Numbered from the stretch's first letter, positions 24,645 to 34,052 are shown. The stretch: DNA of 64,000 nucleotides from SFEL01 sp045603585 (GCA_045603585.1 JAZUMK010000012.1:1-64000); one strand, 5' to 3'. Notes: a model not told the origin generated them from the letters alone. Program-made: numbers and translations.

Positions 24645-25373
24645 ATGCAGGCGATCAAAACAATGGAGCTTGTCAAGCAGTACAAGGATATAACTGCTGT
24701 TGACAGGCTCCTTTTGGAAATTGAACAGGGCGAGCTGTTTTCCCTGCTGGGCGTTAACGGCGCAGGGAAAACCACAACCATAAAAATGCTTTCCTGCCTT
24801 ACAAAACCCACAGCCGGAGATGCAATCGTAGGCGGATACAGCATTATAAATGAACCGGAGCAGGTAAAACGGCTTATAGGCGTATCTCCTCAGGAGACCG
24901 CCGTTGCGCCCAATCTTTCCGTAAAGGAAAACCTGGAGCTTATCTGTGGCATCCATGGGTTTTCCAAAGAAAAAACCCAGGCAAAAATCAGCGAGCTTGA
25001 TAGTCAATTTGCTCTGAATACCGTTCTGCACAGAAAAGCCGGAAAATTATCCGGCGGCTGGCAGCGCCGCGTCAGCATTGCCATGGCGCTGATCAGCGAG
25101 CCACAGATTTTGTTTCTGGATGAGCCCACCCTCGGGCTGGATGTCATTGCAAGACATGACCTGTGGGATACCATCCGCTCCTTAAAAGGCAAAATAACCA
25201 TTATTCTTACCACCCATTACATGGAAGAAGCCGAGGCCCTTTCCGACCGTATCGGCATTATGAAAGACGGTCGGCTTCTTGCGGCGGGAACCGTGGAAGA
25301 GCTGAAGGACATGGCCGACACAGGGGACTTTGAAGCTGCGTTCCTGGCCATTGTAAAGGAGAGCATGGTATGA
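24645..25373 (+). CDS. ABC transporter ATP-binding protein of a LytTR system
   Basis: A 242-residue ATPase: Walker A GVNGAGKTT (about 38-46), Q-loop GVSPQETAVAPNLSVKENLEL, signature LSGGWQRR, Walker B ILFLDEPTLGLDV and H-loop TTHYMEEAE. It is of the drug/multidrug DrrA-CcmA class, with the C-terminal GTVEELKD segment. It overlaps the permease gene by 4 bases. It powers the permease encoded next; substrate is probably an antimicrobial or lipid-like compound by family analogy. Confidence 0.93.
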   Translation: MQAIKTMELVKQYKDITAVDRLLLEIEQGELFSLLGVNGAGKTTTIKMLSCLTKPTAGDAIVGGYSIINEPEQVKRLIGVSPQETAVAPNLSVKENLELICGIHGFSKEKTQAKISELDSQFALNTVLHRKAGKLSGGWQRRVSIAMALISEPQILFLDEPTLGLDVIARHDLWDTIRSLKGKITIILTTHYMEEAEALSDRIGIMKDGRLLAAGTVEELKDMADTGDFEAAFLAIVKESMV

Positions 25374-26101
25374 GAATGATGACTTTTGCAAAAAGATGTA
25401 CAAAGGAGATTTTACGGGACCCCATTAATCTGGGGTTTGGTCTGGGATTTCCTCTGGTGCTGCTGCTTCTTCTCAGCGCTTTGCAGGCCAATATTCCTGT
25501 AAGCCTGTTTGAAATCGACACACTGACTCCCGGCATTACAATATTCGGTCTGTCCTTTATGACGCTTTTTTCCGCAACGCTGATCGCCCGTGACCGGGAA
25601 AGCGCCCTTTTGCAGAGATTGTACACAACACCCCTTACGGCCTTTGACTTTATACTGGGTTATATGCTGCCGATTTTGCCCATCTCCCTTGGGCAGACGG
25701 TCATATGCTATCTCTTTGCGCTTCCTTTGGGGCTGACTTTCAGCGCAAATATTATTTATGCCATAATCGGAATAATACCCATGGCGGTTTTCAATATTGC
25801 ATTGGGGCTTTTATGCGGAAGTGTTTTTGGCGTCAAGCAGGTTGGCGGCATCTGCGGCGCGTTGCTTACAAATCTTTCCGCATGGCTTTCGGGGGTATGG
25901 TTTGACTTGACGCTCGTAGGGGGATTCTTTGAAAAAGCAGCCAATGCGCTGCCCTTTGTTCACGCCGCGGAGATGGAAAAGGCCCTGTTCAATGGAAATT
26001 TTGAGCTTGCGGCCTCCCACCTTCCGCCTGTTATCCTGTACAGCGCAGCTATAACGGCGGCAGCAATATTCTGTTTCCTCAGGCAAATGAAAAAGCAATA
26101 A
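25370..26101 (+). CDS. ABC-2 type transporter permease
   Basis: A 243-residue membrane protein with six hydrophobic stretches: one after the short amphipathic start (FGLGFPLVLLLLLSAL), then FGLSFMTLFSATLIARDRESALLQRLYTTPLTAFDFILGY, and four towards the C-terminus. The LYTTPLTAFDFILGY piece is the ABC-2 permease hallmark. It overlaps its ATPase gene by 4 bases and is followed 12 bp later by the LytTR gene. Confidence 0.9.
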   Translation: MRMMTFAKRCTKEILRDPINLGFGLGFPLVLLLLLSALQANIPVSLFEIDTLTPGITIFGLSFMTLFSATLIARDRESALLQRLYTTPLTAFDFILGYMLPILPISLGQTVICYLFALPLGLTFSANIIYAIIGIIPMAVFNIALGLLCGSVFGVKQVGGICGALLTNLSAWLSGVWFDLTLVGGFFEKAANALPFVHAAEMEKALFNGNFELAASHLPPVILYSAAITAAAIFCFLRQMKKQ

Positions 26102-26113
26102 GGATTTGAGGCG

Positions 26114-26557
26114 ATGAAATACAAACTCATTATCGACAAAAACGCGGAAGAAGAAATAACAGCTATCGTTCATGCGCCTTCCTCCCTGACCCAGCAGATA
26201 GAAAATCTCGTATACAGCTTTTCCGGCGATGACAGCATTATGGGATACAGGGATGACGAAATGCGAAAGCTGACCTTCAGCGAAATAGAGTGTATTACAA
26301 TTCTTGAGCGAAAGGTGATCGCAATCGACACCAATGGCAGCCATTACCGCATTCAGGACAGGCTTCGGGATCTGGAGGATATCCTTCCCTCTTATTTTAT
26401 CCGCATCAACAAATCCGCCCTCGCCAATGAACACCGTATTCTGCGATTTGATGCGGCGTTCAGCGGCGGCGTGGATGCCGTATTTCAATGCGGCTATCGG
26501 GAATATGTTTCCAGACGTTGTTTTGCACAGATCAAAAGGAGGTATGAAGGAATATGA
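26114..26557 (+). CDS. LytTR DNA-binding regulator
   Basis: A 147-residue one-domain transcription factor: residues 45-147 are a LytTR domain (YRDDEMRKLTFSEIECITILERKVIAI, YRIQDRLRDLEDILPSYFIRINKSALAN, with the FIRINKSALAN block). It has no response-regulator receiver domain. This form, next to a DUF3021 membrane protein, is a LytTR regulatory system in which the membrane partner restrains the activator. The 9-12-9 repeat upstream of the operon is its likely autoregulatory site. It overlaps the next gene by 4 bases. Confidence 0.9.
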   Translation: MKYKLIIDKNAEEEITAIVHAPSSLTQQIENLVYSFSGDDSIMGYRDDEMRKLTFSEIECITILERKVIAIDTNGSHYRIQDRLRDLEDILPSYFIRINKSALANEHRILRFDAAFSGGVDAVFQCGYREYVSRRCFAQIKRRYEGI

Positions 26558-27003
26558 AAAAGAATGTGCCGGAGTTTTTCCGCCGCGGCATTGCGGCCTG
26601 TGGTCTGGGGCCGATTGTTCTGGCGGTATTATATTTGATCCTGCAGCGCCATGCCGTCATAGATACCCTCAGCGTAAATCAGGTGTGCATCGGTATCTTT
26701 TCATTATCCGCCCTTGCCTTTATTGCCGGAGGCATGAATGTGGTCTATCAAATTGAGCGGCTGCCCCTCATGATAGCGATTCTGATTCACGGCTGCGTTT
26801 TATATTTTGCCTATCTGGCCACTTATTTGATAAACGACTGGCTGGAATGGGGCACGGCTCCCATTTTGGTTTTTTCCGCTATCTTTGTTGTTGGCTATCT
26901 GGCGATATGGGCTGTCATTTATTCCGTAACCAAACGAAATACAAAAAAGCTCAATGAAATGCTGAAAAAACAGCAGCAAAACAAGAACAGTATGTCCGAT
27001 TGA
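26554..27003 (+). CDS. DUF3021 membrane protein, likely LytTR antagonist
   Basis: A 149-residue protein with four membrane segments (about 14-36, 45-62, 75-95, 107-128) and a Lys/Gln-rich cytosolic tail (KRNTKKLNEMLKKQQQNKN). The FFRRGIAACGLGPIVLAVLY start and LSVNQVCIGI segment are those of DUF3021. In known LytTR pairs (HdrM/BrsM type) the equivalent protein inhibits its cognate regulator. Its start overlaps the regulator gene by 4 bases. A terminator follows. Confidence 0.85.
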   Translation: MKKNVPEFFRRGIAACGLGPIVLAVLYLILQRHAVIDTLSVNQVCIGIFSLSALAFIAGGMNVVYQIERLPLMIAILIHGCVLYFAYLATYLINDWLEWGTAPILVFSAIFVVGYLAIWAVIYSVTKRNTKKLNEMLKKQQQNKNSMSD

Positions 27004-27026
27004 CTTGTTCCCTCCCAATACACCGA

Positions 27027-27055
27027 AAAGCCGCCGATGTAATATCGGCGGCTTT
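27027..27055. terminator. Bidirectional terminator
   Basis: AAAGCCGCCGAT-GTAAT-ATCGGCGGCTTT between convergent genes. Confidence 0.92.
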
Positions 27056-27081
27056 GATATTGCTTGCTCTGTATTCGAAAG

Positions 27082-28458
27082 CTAAGCCGTTTCCGCAGGG
27101 AATACCCTTACTTTATGATATATCACATAAGATACACATACGTTTATCACATCCGCTATTACCTGAGTCCATACTATTCCGCTTGCACCGAAGAGATGAT
27201 CCATAAGGAACAGTATAGGGATATTCAGGCACAGCTGACGTATGGCCGCAAGATAAAAGGATACCTCTCCTTTTTTTACCGACTGCATGTAATGCACCAT
27301 ATGGAAGCTGAGGAACATGAAGGCAGGAGCAAAGCACCTTACCCTTAAAAATTCCGTGCCGAGGCGCACCGTCTCAGGCTCTGAGATAAATGCTTGCATT
27401 ATATCCGCTGCAAAGACTCTGTACAGCAGCAGGCTCACCGCCGAAACTATCAGGCCGTATATCCTTGCCGTGGAAAAGATGGACTTCATGCGCTCCCTGT
27501 TGCCGGAAGCAAAGTTATACGCAATAAGCGGTGTCATGCCCATGCATATTCCGATGCAAATATTAAGCGGAAGCCGCTCCACCTTGAGCACTATGCCCAT
27601 TGCCGCCAATGCAATATCTCCATGGGATGATGCAAGGCGGTTTATCACTATATTGGTAAGGTCATAGAGCATGATGGATACCGCAGCAGGCACGCCCACA
27701 GCCAGCATCGCCCTGAGGGATTCTTTTCTGACCCGCTCTATGCGCCTGGGCATCTCCAGTATGCTGTTGTTCTGCAGTTTTTTGTATACTGCCACAAAAT
27801 ATACGAAAGAAATCACATTTGACAGCATGGTTGCTATTGCCGCACCCACGACCTCATATCCGTCCGGCATGATCAGGAACATGAAAATGGGGTCCAGTAT
27901 AACATTGAGTATGCCGCCCATGCTGAGGCCAAAGCCTGCCTTGCGGGAATAGCCCGCGTTGCGCACCATTGAGCTCATGGTCTGGGAAAGCACCGTAGGC
28001 ACGCCGCCTATCACCACAACGAAAAACAGATACTGCTTTGCATATCCTATGGTATTGTCGCTTGCGCCCATCGTTCTGAGCAGCGGATCCATAAACACAA
28101 GGCAAAGCAAAGAGAACAGCAGCGCAATGCCGCCCGCCAGGACAATGCTCAGCGAAGCAACTCTGCGGGCCTCCTCCTCATCTTTGCTGCCCATCAGCTG
28201 CACGGCCAGCGTTCCGCCCCCTGTGCCAAACAAGGCCGCAAGGGCAGTCATCATAAATACCAGCGTAAGCACCAGCGAGGATGCCGCCACCATATAGGGA
28301 TTATCCGTACGGGCTATGAACCATGTGTCCGCAATATTATAAACTAGCGTTACCAGCTGGCTGGCAATAGTCGGCATAGCCATCTTCATCAATGCGGAAG
28401 ATACCGGCATTTCCTCGAACAGATATTTTGTTTGCAGCGCCTTTTGCGGCTCCTTCAT
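27082..28458 (-). CDS. MATE-family efflux transporter
   Basis: A 458-residue, 12-helix antiporter for drugs or metabolites. Recognised by the two-fold MATE repeat: MKMAMPTIASQLVTLVYNIADTWFIA at the start and its counterpart AVGVPAAVSIMLYDLTNIVINRLASSHGDIALAAMGI midway, plus SMVRNAGYSRKAGFGLSMGGILNVILDPIF. ATG 28458 has GGAG 9 bases before; an ATG 5 codons upstream (28473) lacks a ribosome site. It lies downstream of the flavoprotein gene on the same strand (24 bp), probably co-transcribed. Confidence 0.92.
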   Translation of the reverse strand: MKEPQKALQTKYLFEEMPVSSALMKMAMPTIASQLVTLVYNIADTWFIARTDNPYMVAASSLVLTLVFMMTALAALFGTGGGTLAVQLMGSKDEEEARRVASLSIVLAGGIALLFSLLCLVFMDPLLRTMGASDNTIGYAKQYLFFVVVIGGVPTVLSQTMSSMVRNAGYSRKAGFGLSMGGILNVILDPIFMFLIMPDGYEVVGAAIATMLSNVISFVYFVAVYKKLQNNSILEMPRRIERVRKESLRAMLAVGVPAAVSIMLYDLTNIVINRLASSHGDIALAAMGIVLKVERLPLNICIGICMGMTPLIAYNFASGNRERMKSIFSTARIYGLIVSAVSLLLYRVFAADIMQAFISEPETVRLGTEFLRVRCFAPAFMFLSFHMVHYMQSVKKGEVSFYLAAIRQLCLNIPILFLMDHLFGASGIVWTQVIADVINVCVSYVIYHKVRVFPAETA

Positions 28459-28482
28459 AGTTTTTTGCTCCATCCGGCTTTT

Positions 28483-29844
28483 TTACTTTGCCTGCTCCTT
28501 GTCCATTTTGTCAAACAGCTTTTTATACGGCGCAAGCATACCCTCGTTCATCTTGTTTCCCATTTTGGAAAGCACCTTTTCATTGGACAGAAGTGCGCCC
28601 ACAAAATACATTTTTAATGAATCCGCCCATTTCTTCTGGGGGAAATCGTATATGCCCTGCTTTTTGTAGAATTTGTGATCCGCCCGCATCATGCCCCGCA
28701 TCTGATAGATAAGATCGCGGAATATTTTCATGCCGCCCACTCCCCAGAAATTCTGAGGTGCGGTATGCTTTGTTTCCAATGCGAAGGCAAGGCTCTTTGC
28801 CAGCTCATCCACCTGCCTGTCGGTTTCCCTTTCATCCGAAGCAACGCCGCAGAGGAAATTGCCGCCGGTCTCGCTTCGGGCTTCTATCACCGTACGGAGG
28901 TTGTTTTCCGTGGAATATCCGCCGGAAACAAGATAGCCCACCGGCATGCCTGCGGTTACGGTTCTGTGACCGTTGCAGAAGTTGCGGTCATCATACATTT
29001 TGAACCTTGCGCCCATAGAATGATCCGACAGGGTAAATGCATACACGATGGCATCTGCTTTTTGTATGTTTTCCCTGAGAAAAGTATCAAATCCATCTTT
29101 ATAAACGCATTTTTCCGAAACGGCGCATCTGAAGCAGCCCAGGCATCCGCCCCCAAGGGGATATTCCGAAATATTGACCATCCTTGTCTGGTATGGCAGT
29201 GCTGCTCTGAATCTTCGTATCATGCCGCTGAGGTTTGAGGATTCATCGGTCTCGTCGGTGATTATGACGATATCCCTGTCATCGTTTTTCATACGGACGG
29301 GCTCTTCATATTCAGATACGGGAACACAGACATACTCTGCCTGTGTTTTTTCAGCATGCTGGTATATTCCCTCACTTACAGCCCAAAGGAAACGTTCAAA
29401 AAACTTTTCCGCATCCCTGCGTCCCTGTTCACTGAGCAGGTCTTCCATATCCGCAGACAGGCCGCGGATATATCTCATGCCTAAATCCAGCGCATTTTCC
29501 TCTATGTATTTATGTGCTGTAACGTCATAAAAGTGCTTTGATGTGGATATCTGGGTGGCGTATTTTCCGCTAAGGTCAATTCCATCAGCCTTGACAAGCT
29601 CAATAAAGCGATGCAGCTGAGAGGGTGCAAGAAAAGTGTATACGGGATAGCTGAAAATCACCCCCTCTGCGGCTTCCAGCAATTCCCTCGCCTCACTGAA
29701 GTCCTTTTCAAGGGCCTTTATCCTCCGGCCTGCATGCAGCACGCAAAAATCATGCCCGGGATATTTTCGGGCAAGGTAATTTACGGTTTGCAGGGTTATG
29801 CTGTATTCTCCCTTTGGGCTGCCGTTTATGACCACAATTTTCAT
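28483..29844 (-). CDS. Tandem flavodoxin-fold NAD(P)H-dependent oxidoreductase
   Basis: A 453-residue cytosolic flavoprotein made of two flavodoxin-like halves. The first begins MKIVVINGSPKGEYSITLQTVNYL (FMN phosphate loop NGSPKG) and continues GVIFSYPVYTFLAPSQLHRFIE. The second begins near residue 193 (DIVIITDETDESSNLSGMIRRF), with GGGCLGCFRCAVSEKCVYKDGFDTFL, a cysteine cluster seen in iron-sulfur flavoproteins and NADPH-dependent FMN reductases. The second P-loop is degenerate, so perhaps only one half binds FMN. The C-terminal 100 residues are charged and unassigned. It is transcribed with the MATE gene downstream. Confidence 0.75.
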   Translation of the reverse strand: MKIVVINGSPKGEYSITLQTVNYLARKYPGHDFCVLHAGRRIKALEKDFSEARELLEAAEGVIFSYPVYTFLAPSQLHRFIELVKADGIDLSGKYATQISTSKHFYDVTAHKYIEENALDLGMRYIRGLSADMEDLLSEQGRRDAEKFFERFLWAVSEGIYQHAEKTQAEYVCVPVSEYEEPVRMKNDDRDIVIITDETDESSNLSGMIRRFRAALPYQTRMVNISEYPLGGGCLGCFRCAVSEKCVYKDGFDTFLRENIQKADAIVYAFTLSDHSMGARFKMYDDRNFCNGHRTVTAGMPVGYLVSGGYSTENNLRTVIEARSETGGNFLCGVASDERETDRQVDELAKSLAFALETKHTAPQNFWGVGGMKIFRDLIYQMRGMMRADHKFYKKQGIYDFPQKKWADSLKMYFVGALLSNEKVLSKMGNKMNEGMLAPYKKLFDKMDKEQAK

Positions 29845-29990
29845 TGACCTGTTCCTCTCGTTTTACCTGCATATATTTGTTTTATTATACCAAACATTAT
29901 CCCGGTTGCACACTTTATATGATCATTATCCGCCACATTCAAAGCAATATTGTGATATAATAATCAAGATAACAAAAAGGAGGGTGCTCT

Positions 29991-30740
29991 GTGGGTAAAG
30001 TTTTGGAGATATGCGTGGATTCCCTTACTTCCGCCCGGGCTGCCATACAAGGGGGCGCTGACCGACTGGAGCTGTGCAGCGCGCTGCCGGTAGGCGGGCT
30101 TACGCCATATACCGCCCTTCTAAGGCAGATACGCAGGGCATCAGACATACCTGTCCGCTGTCTCATGCGGCACCGTTCCGGTGATTTTCTTTATGCTCCG
30201 GAGGAAACAGAGCTGCTGTGCATGCAGATCGCCGAACTCAGGCAGGCCGGTGCAGACGGCTTTGTTATAGGCTGCCTCACCCCCCACGGCAATCTTGACA
30301 AACCCGCCATGAAGCAGCTGATATCCGCCTGCGGCAGCAGCGGCATCACTCTGCACAGATGCATAGACGTTTCCTCAGACCCCTGCCGCACCTATCTGGA
30401 TGCAATGGAGCTGGGTATCGATACCGTCCTTACCAGCGGCACGGCATCCTGCTGTCTGAATGGCACAGAGGTTATAAAGCAGCTTATTTCCCTGCGCGAT
30501 CTTCACAGCGGCCCCGAAGTGCTGATAGGCGCAGGCGTAAATGCAGCTGTGATCACCCGCTTCCGCACAGAAATTCCCCAGGCCTGCGCGTTCCACATGA
30601 GCGGCAAAAAGGACATCCCCAGCGGCATGGTTTTCCGCAGGGAAGGAGTTCCCATGGGGCTGCCCGGCCTTGACGAATGGCACATACAGCATACGGATAT
30701 ACAGGCAGTGACCGCAGCACATGATGCGCTGTACCAATAA
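29991..30740 (+). CDS. cutC: CutC family protein
   Basis: A 249-residue TIM-barrel protein: LEICVDSLTSARAAIQGGADRLELCSALPVGGLTPYTALLRQIR, VRCLMRHRSGDFLYAPEE, GADGFVIGCLTPHGNLDK, ITLHRCIDVSSDPCRTYLDAMELGIDTVLTSG and a C-terminal FHMSGK are in CutC order. The family was named for copper homeostasis, but that role is doubtful and the reaction is not settled. Start is GTG 29991, with AAAGGAGGG at good distance. A MATE gene follows 21 bp later. Confidence 0.9.
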   Translation: MGKVLEICVDSLTSARAAIQGGADRLELCSALPVGGLTPYTALLRQIRRASDIPVRCLMRHRSGDFLYAPEETELLCMQIAELRQAGADGFVIGCLTPHGNLDKPAMKQLISACGSSGITLHRCIDVSSDPCRTYLDAMELGIDTVLTSGTASCCLNGTEVIKQLISLRDLHSGPEVLIGAGVNAAVITRFRTEIPQACAFHMSGKKDIPSGMVFRREGVPMGLPGLDEWHIQHTDIQAVTAAHDALYQ

Positions 30741-30761
30741 AAACAAGACAGATCAAAGATT

Positions 30762-32120
30762 ATGAGTAAACGCACAAGAGACATGACAACGGGAAGCCCT
30801 GCGAGGCACATTCTGGGCCTTGCCTTCCCTCTGATCCTCACAAACATGGGTCAGCAGTTTTATATGATAGCGGACAGCGCGATCGTCGGCCGCGGCGTGG
30901 GAGTAAAAGCCCTTGCAGCCGTCGGCGCAACGGATTGGTGCTGCTGGCTGTTTCTGTGGACAATGGGCGGACTTACCCAGGGTATTTCCACCTTTATTTC
31001 CCGCGCCTTTGGCGAAAAGAACTATCAGGAACTGAACAAAAACATAGCCGCATCGGTGGTGCTTTGCGCCCTCGTGGGCACTTTTCTGACAATAGTGGGC
31101 TTTTCTGTGGCCAAGCCGCTGCTGCAGCTGCTGCACACCCCCGCCGATATCCTGCCCGGAGCCACAGCATACCTTACCACCATGCTTATCGGCACACTGT
31201 TTGTAATGGGCTACAACATGTCCGCATCCATTCTGCGCGCATTGGGCGACGGCAAATCGCCCCTTACGGCCATGATAATTGCAGGCCTGCTTAATATAGG
31301 ACTGGATTGCCTGTTTGTATTTGTGTTTGACTGGGGTATAGTGGGCGCAGCGCTGGCATCTGTAACAGCGCAGACAGTAGCTTTTCTGTATTGCCTTATC
31401 GTAATATCAAAGATAGGCTTTATCCATCTCGGCAAGAACGCATGGCAGCTTGGCAACGGCAAGCTGAAAAGCATGTTTATGTTTGGCCTTCCCATTGCCC
31501 TGCAATATGTTGTTATAACCCTTGGCGGCATAATACTGCAGTCCAGCATAAACCTTCAGGGCAGCATCTTTATTGCAGGCTATACCGCCACCAACAAGCT
31601 TTACGGCCTCCTCGAGTGCTTCGCCATGTCCCTCGGCCTTGCCAGCTGCACATTCACGGCGCAAAACTACGGCGCAGGCCTGTATTCCCGTGTAAGGCGC
31701 GGCGTTGCGGATTCCGTAAAAATCATTTCGGTTATAGCCTTGATCGTTACGGCTCTCTCCATAGCCACCCGCTGGCACATCCTCCGCGTGTTTATCGACG
31801 TAAATCAGCCCGGCGGATGGGAAGCCCTTGAAATAGCCGTCCGCTACCTTGTGATCATGGCTGCCTGCTTTATCATACTCCACATACTGCACGTATTCCG
31901 CAACTCCCTTCAGGCCATGGGCATAGCCTTCTGGCCCATGATGTCCGGCTTTGCCGAGTTCGCCGCCCGCGTTATTATGGCCAAGGTGATAATAAACCAC
32001 ATCGGCACCGATGCCCTCTTCATATCCGAGCCCGCGGCATGGTTCAGCGCACTGCTGTGCGTAATGCTGCCCTATTTCTTCTATAAGGGCAGACTGCTGC
32101 CGGAGGAGCTGCAGGAATAA
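30762..32120 (+). CDS. MATE-family efflux transporter
   Basis: A 452-residue, 12-helix transporter, different from the MATE protein at 27082-28458. It opens GSPARHILGLAFPLILTNMGQQFYMIADSAIVGRGVG and repeats the pattern at LKSMFMFGLPIALQYVVITLGGIILQSSINLQGSIFIAGYTATNKLYGLLE. It follows cutC and probably shares its transcript. The ribosome site is weak (ATCAAAG). Substrate unknown. Confidence 0.9.
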   Translation: MSKRTRDMTTGSPARHILGLAFPLILTNMGQQFYMIADSAIVGRGVGVKALAAVGATDWCCWLFLWTMGGLTQGISTFISRAFGEKNYQELNKNIAASVVLCALVGTFLTIVGFSVAKPLLQLLHTPADILPGATAYLTTMLIGTLFVMGYNMSASILRALGDGKSPLTAMIIAGLLNIGLDCLFVFVFDWGIVGAALASVTAQTVAFLYCLIVISKIGFIHLGKNAWQLGNGKLKSMFMFGLPIALQYVVITLGGIILQSSINLQGSIFIAGYTATNKLYGLLECFAMSLGLASCTFTAQNYGAGLYSRVRRGVADSVKIISVIALIVTALSIATRWHILRVFIDVNQPGGWEALEIAVRYLVIMAACFIILHILHVFRNSLQAMGIAFWPMMSGFAEFAARVIMAKVIINHIGTDALFISEPAAWFSALLCVMLPYFFYKGRLLPEELQE

Positions 32121-32137
32121 ATTCCACAAAGCAAAAC

Positions 32138-32167
32138 AGAGCTGACCGATAAAAAACGGTCAGCTCT
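32138..32167. terminator. Bidirectional terminator
   Basis: AGAGCTGACCG / CGGTCAGCTCT, a perfect 11-bp stem between the MATE and guaA genes, which are convergent. Confidence 0.92.
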
Positions 32168-32184
32168 TTGTTATTGAATGTATT

Positions 32185-33165
32185 TTATTCCCACTCTATT
32201 GTGCCGATGGGCTTGGGGGTGAGGTCGTAGAGAAGGCGGTTGATGCCCTCTACCTCGTGAGTGATACGGTCGGTGATCAGGTGGAGAACAGCATAGGGAA
32301 TCTCTTCGATGGTGGCGGACATGGCATCGGAGCTGTTGACCGCACGGATGATGGCGGGCCAGCCCTCGTAGCGCCTGCCGTCCCTTACGCCGACGCTCTT
32401 GGTGTCGGGTACGGCAATGAAGTACTGCCAAACCTTGCCTGCAAGGCCGGCATTGTCAAACTCCTCGCGGAGAATGGCATCCGCCTCGCGCAGAGCGTGG
32501 AGACGGTCGCGGGTGATGGCGCCCAAGCACCTTACGCCGAGGCCGGGGCCGGGGAAGGGCTGACGGTATACCATGTTATCGGGCAGACCAAGAGCGGAGC
32601 CAACCATGCGAACTTCGTCCTTATAAAGCAGCTTAACCGGCTCAACCAGCTCAAACTGCATATCTTCAGGCAGGCCGCCTACGTTGTGATGGGCCTTTAC
32701 GCCGTCGCTTTCAAGAATGTCGGGATATATCGTTCCCTGGGCAAGGAAGGAAATTCCTTCCAGCTTGCCGGCTTCTTCGTCAAATACTTTGATGAATTCG
32801 CCGCCGATGATCTTGCGCTTTTTCTCGGGCTCGGATACGCCTGCAAGAAGATCCAGGAAGCGGTCGGTAGCGTCAACATAGATGAGGTTGGAATCCAGCT
32901 CCTTGCCGAATACCTCAATAACCTGCTCGGATTCACCCTTACGCATCAGGCCGTGGTTTACATGAACGCAAACCAGCTGCTTTCCTATTGCCTTAATCAG
33001 CAGCGCAGCCACAACAGAGCTGTCAACGCCGCCGGAAAGAGCCAGCAGAACCTTCTTATCGCCTACCTGAGCGCGTATGGCCTCAACCTGCTCTGCAATG
33101 AATGCATCTGCAAGGGCCTTGGTGTTTATACGCTGCATATCCTGGGGTCTTACATTACTATCCAT
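32185..33165 (-). CDS. guaA: GMP synthase ATP-pyrophosphatase subunit (no glutaminase domain)
   Basis: A 326-residue protein equal to the C-terminal two thirds of GuaA. The PP-loop LLALSGGVDSSVVAALL, GLMRKGESEQV, SFLAQGTIYPDILES, HHNVGGLPEDM, RQPFPGPGLGVRCLG and the final dimerisation piece KPIGTIEWE are all intact. The N-terminal class-I glutamine amidotransferase domain is absent. As in two-subunit GMP synthases, ammonia could be supplied by a separate glutaminase subunit or be free. It converts XMP to GMP. GGAGG precedes ATG 33165 and a TATAAT-like -10 lies upstream. Confidence 0.94.
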   Translation of the reverse strand: MDSNVRPQDMQRINTKALADAFIAEQVEAIRAQVGDKKVLLALSGGVDSSVVAALLIKAIGKQLVCVHVNHGLMRKGESEQVIEVFGKELDSNLIYVDATDRFLDLLAGVSEPEKKRKIIGGEFIKVFDEEAGKLEGISFLAQGTIYPDILESDGVKAHHNVGGLPEDMQFELVEPVKLLYKDEVRMVGSALGLPDNMVYRQPFPGPGLGVRCLGAITRDRLHALREADAILREEFDNAGLAGKVWQYFIAVPDTKSVGVRDGRRYEGWPAIIRAVNSSDAMSATIEEIPYAVLHLITDRITHEVEGINRLLYDLTPKPIGTIEWE

Positions 33166-33293
33166 CTATTTGCCTCCAAAAATTCGCAAGATTATAAATT
33201 ATTATACCCCTCATTTTTTCCATGCGCAATATTCTCATACATCAATTAACGCTATATCCGTATCCGCTTTGCTTATAATACACACATGTGAGT

Positions 33294-34052
33294 TTACCCC
33301 AGCAGAAAATCAGTGGCCAGCATTACGCAGAAGCCCGCAAGCAGAGCGTATGTTGCCGCACGCTCGCTGCCATGGGCATGGGTTTCGGGGATCATTTCGT
33401 CGCTTACCACGTATATCATAGTTCCCCCTGCAAAAGCTAAGGCAAAGGGCAGCAACGCCGTGGACACGGTTACCGCAAAATAGCCTATAAATGTGCCCAG
33501 TACTTCGATAAGACCTGTGGCCGCGGCGCAGAGGAAAGTGCGCTTTGGGGAAATCCCCGCCGCAAGCATAGGGCCTATTATCACCATGCCTTCGGGAATA
33601 TTCTGCAGTGCTATGCCGCCTGCAACGGTAAGCGCCTCCGCCACATTGCCTGAACCGAAGCTGACGCCTGCGGCAATTCCCTCAGGCAGATTATGTATGG
33701 CAATGGCCAGAACAAACAGCAGCACCTTATCCAGCTTTTCCGTACCGTCAGGGTGATTTTCCGGCTCTATTCCGCTGAGCTTATGGAGATGGGGTATCAG
33801 CCTGTCAAAAAGATTAAGGCACAATGCGCCGCAGAATATACCGGCAATCGTGGTAATCAGGGCAAAATTTCCGCCGTATTCCAGCGATGGCAGCACAAGG
33901 CCTATCACCGCCGCCGCCAGCATAACCCCCGCCGCAAAGGACAAAACTATGTCGCTGAAACGATGGGAAAAGCCTTTGAATACAAAGCCCATCACGCTGC
34001 CGATAACAGTTGCGCCGCCCACGCCCAGGGCGGTAAGGAGCACCAGTTTCAT
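33294..34052 (-). CDS. ZIP-family metal transporter
   Basis: A 252-residue, eight-helix importer for zinc or other divalent cations. The two metal-site helices are present: AIAIHNLPEGIAAGVSFGSGN and AGGIALQNIPEGMVIIGPML, with His/Asn/Glu ligands, and a Gly-rich N-terminal helix (GVGGATVIGSVMGFVFKGF). The loop between helices 3 and 4 has a His-containing segment (HLHKLSGIEPENH). It is upstream of guaA on the same strand with a separate promoter region between them. Confidence 0.9.
   Translation of the reverse strand: MKLVLLTALGVGGATVIGSVMGFVFKGFSHRFSDIVLSFAAGVMLAAAVIGLVLPSLEYGGNFALITTIAGIFCGALCLNLFDRLIPHLHKLSGIEPENHPDGTEKLDKVLLFVLAIAIHNLPEGIAAGVSFGSGNVAEALTVAGGIALQNIPEGMVIIGPMLAAGISPKRTFLCAAATGLIEVLGTFIGYFAVTVSTALLPFALAFAGGTMIYVVSDEMIPETHAHGSERAATYALLAGFCVMLATDFLLG

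Noticed and set aside
33166..33293. Purine riboswitch ahead of guaA
   Set aside because: No conserved purine-aptamer loops are visible in this 128-bp stretch, only promoter-like TATAAT sequence.
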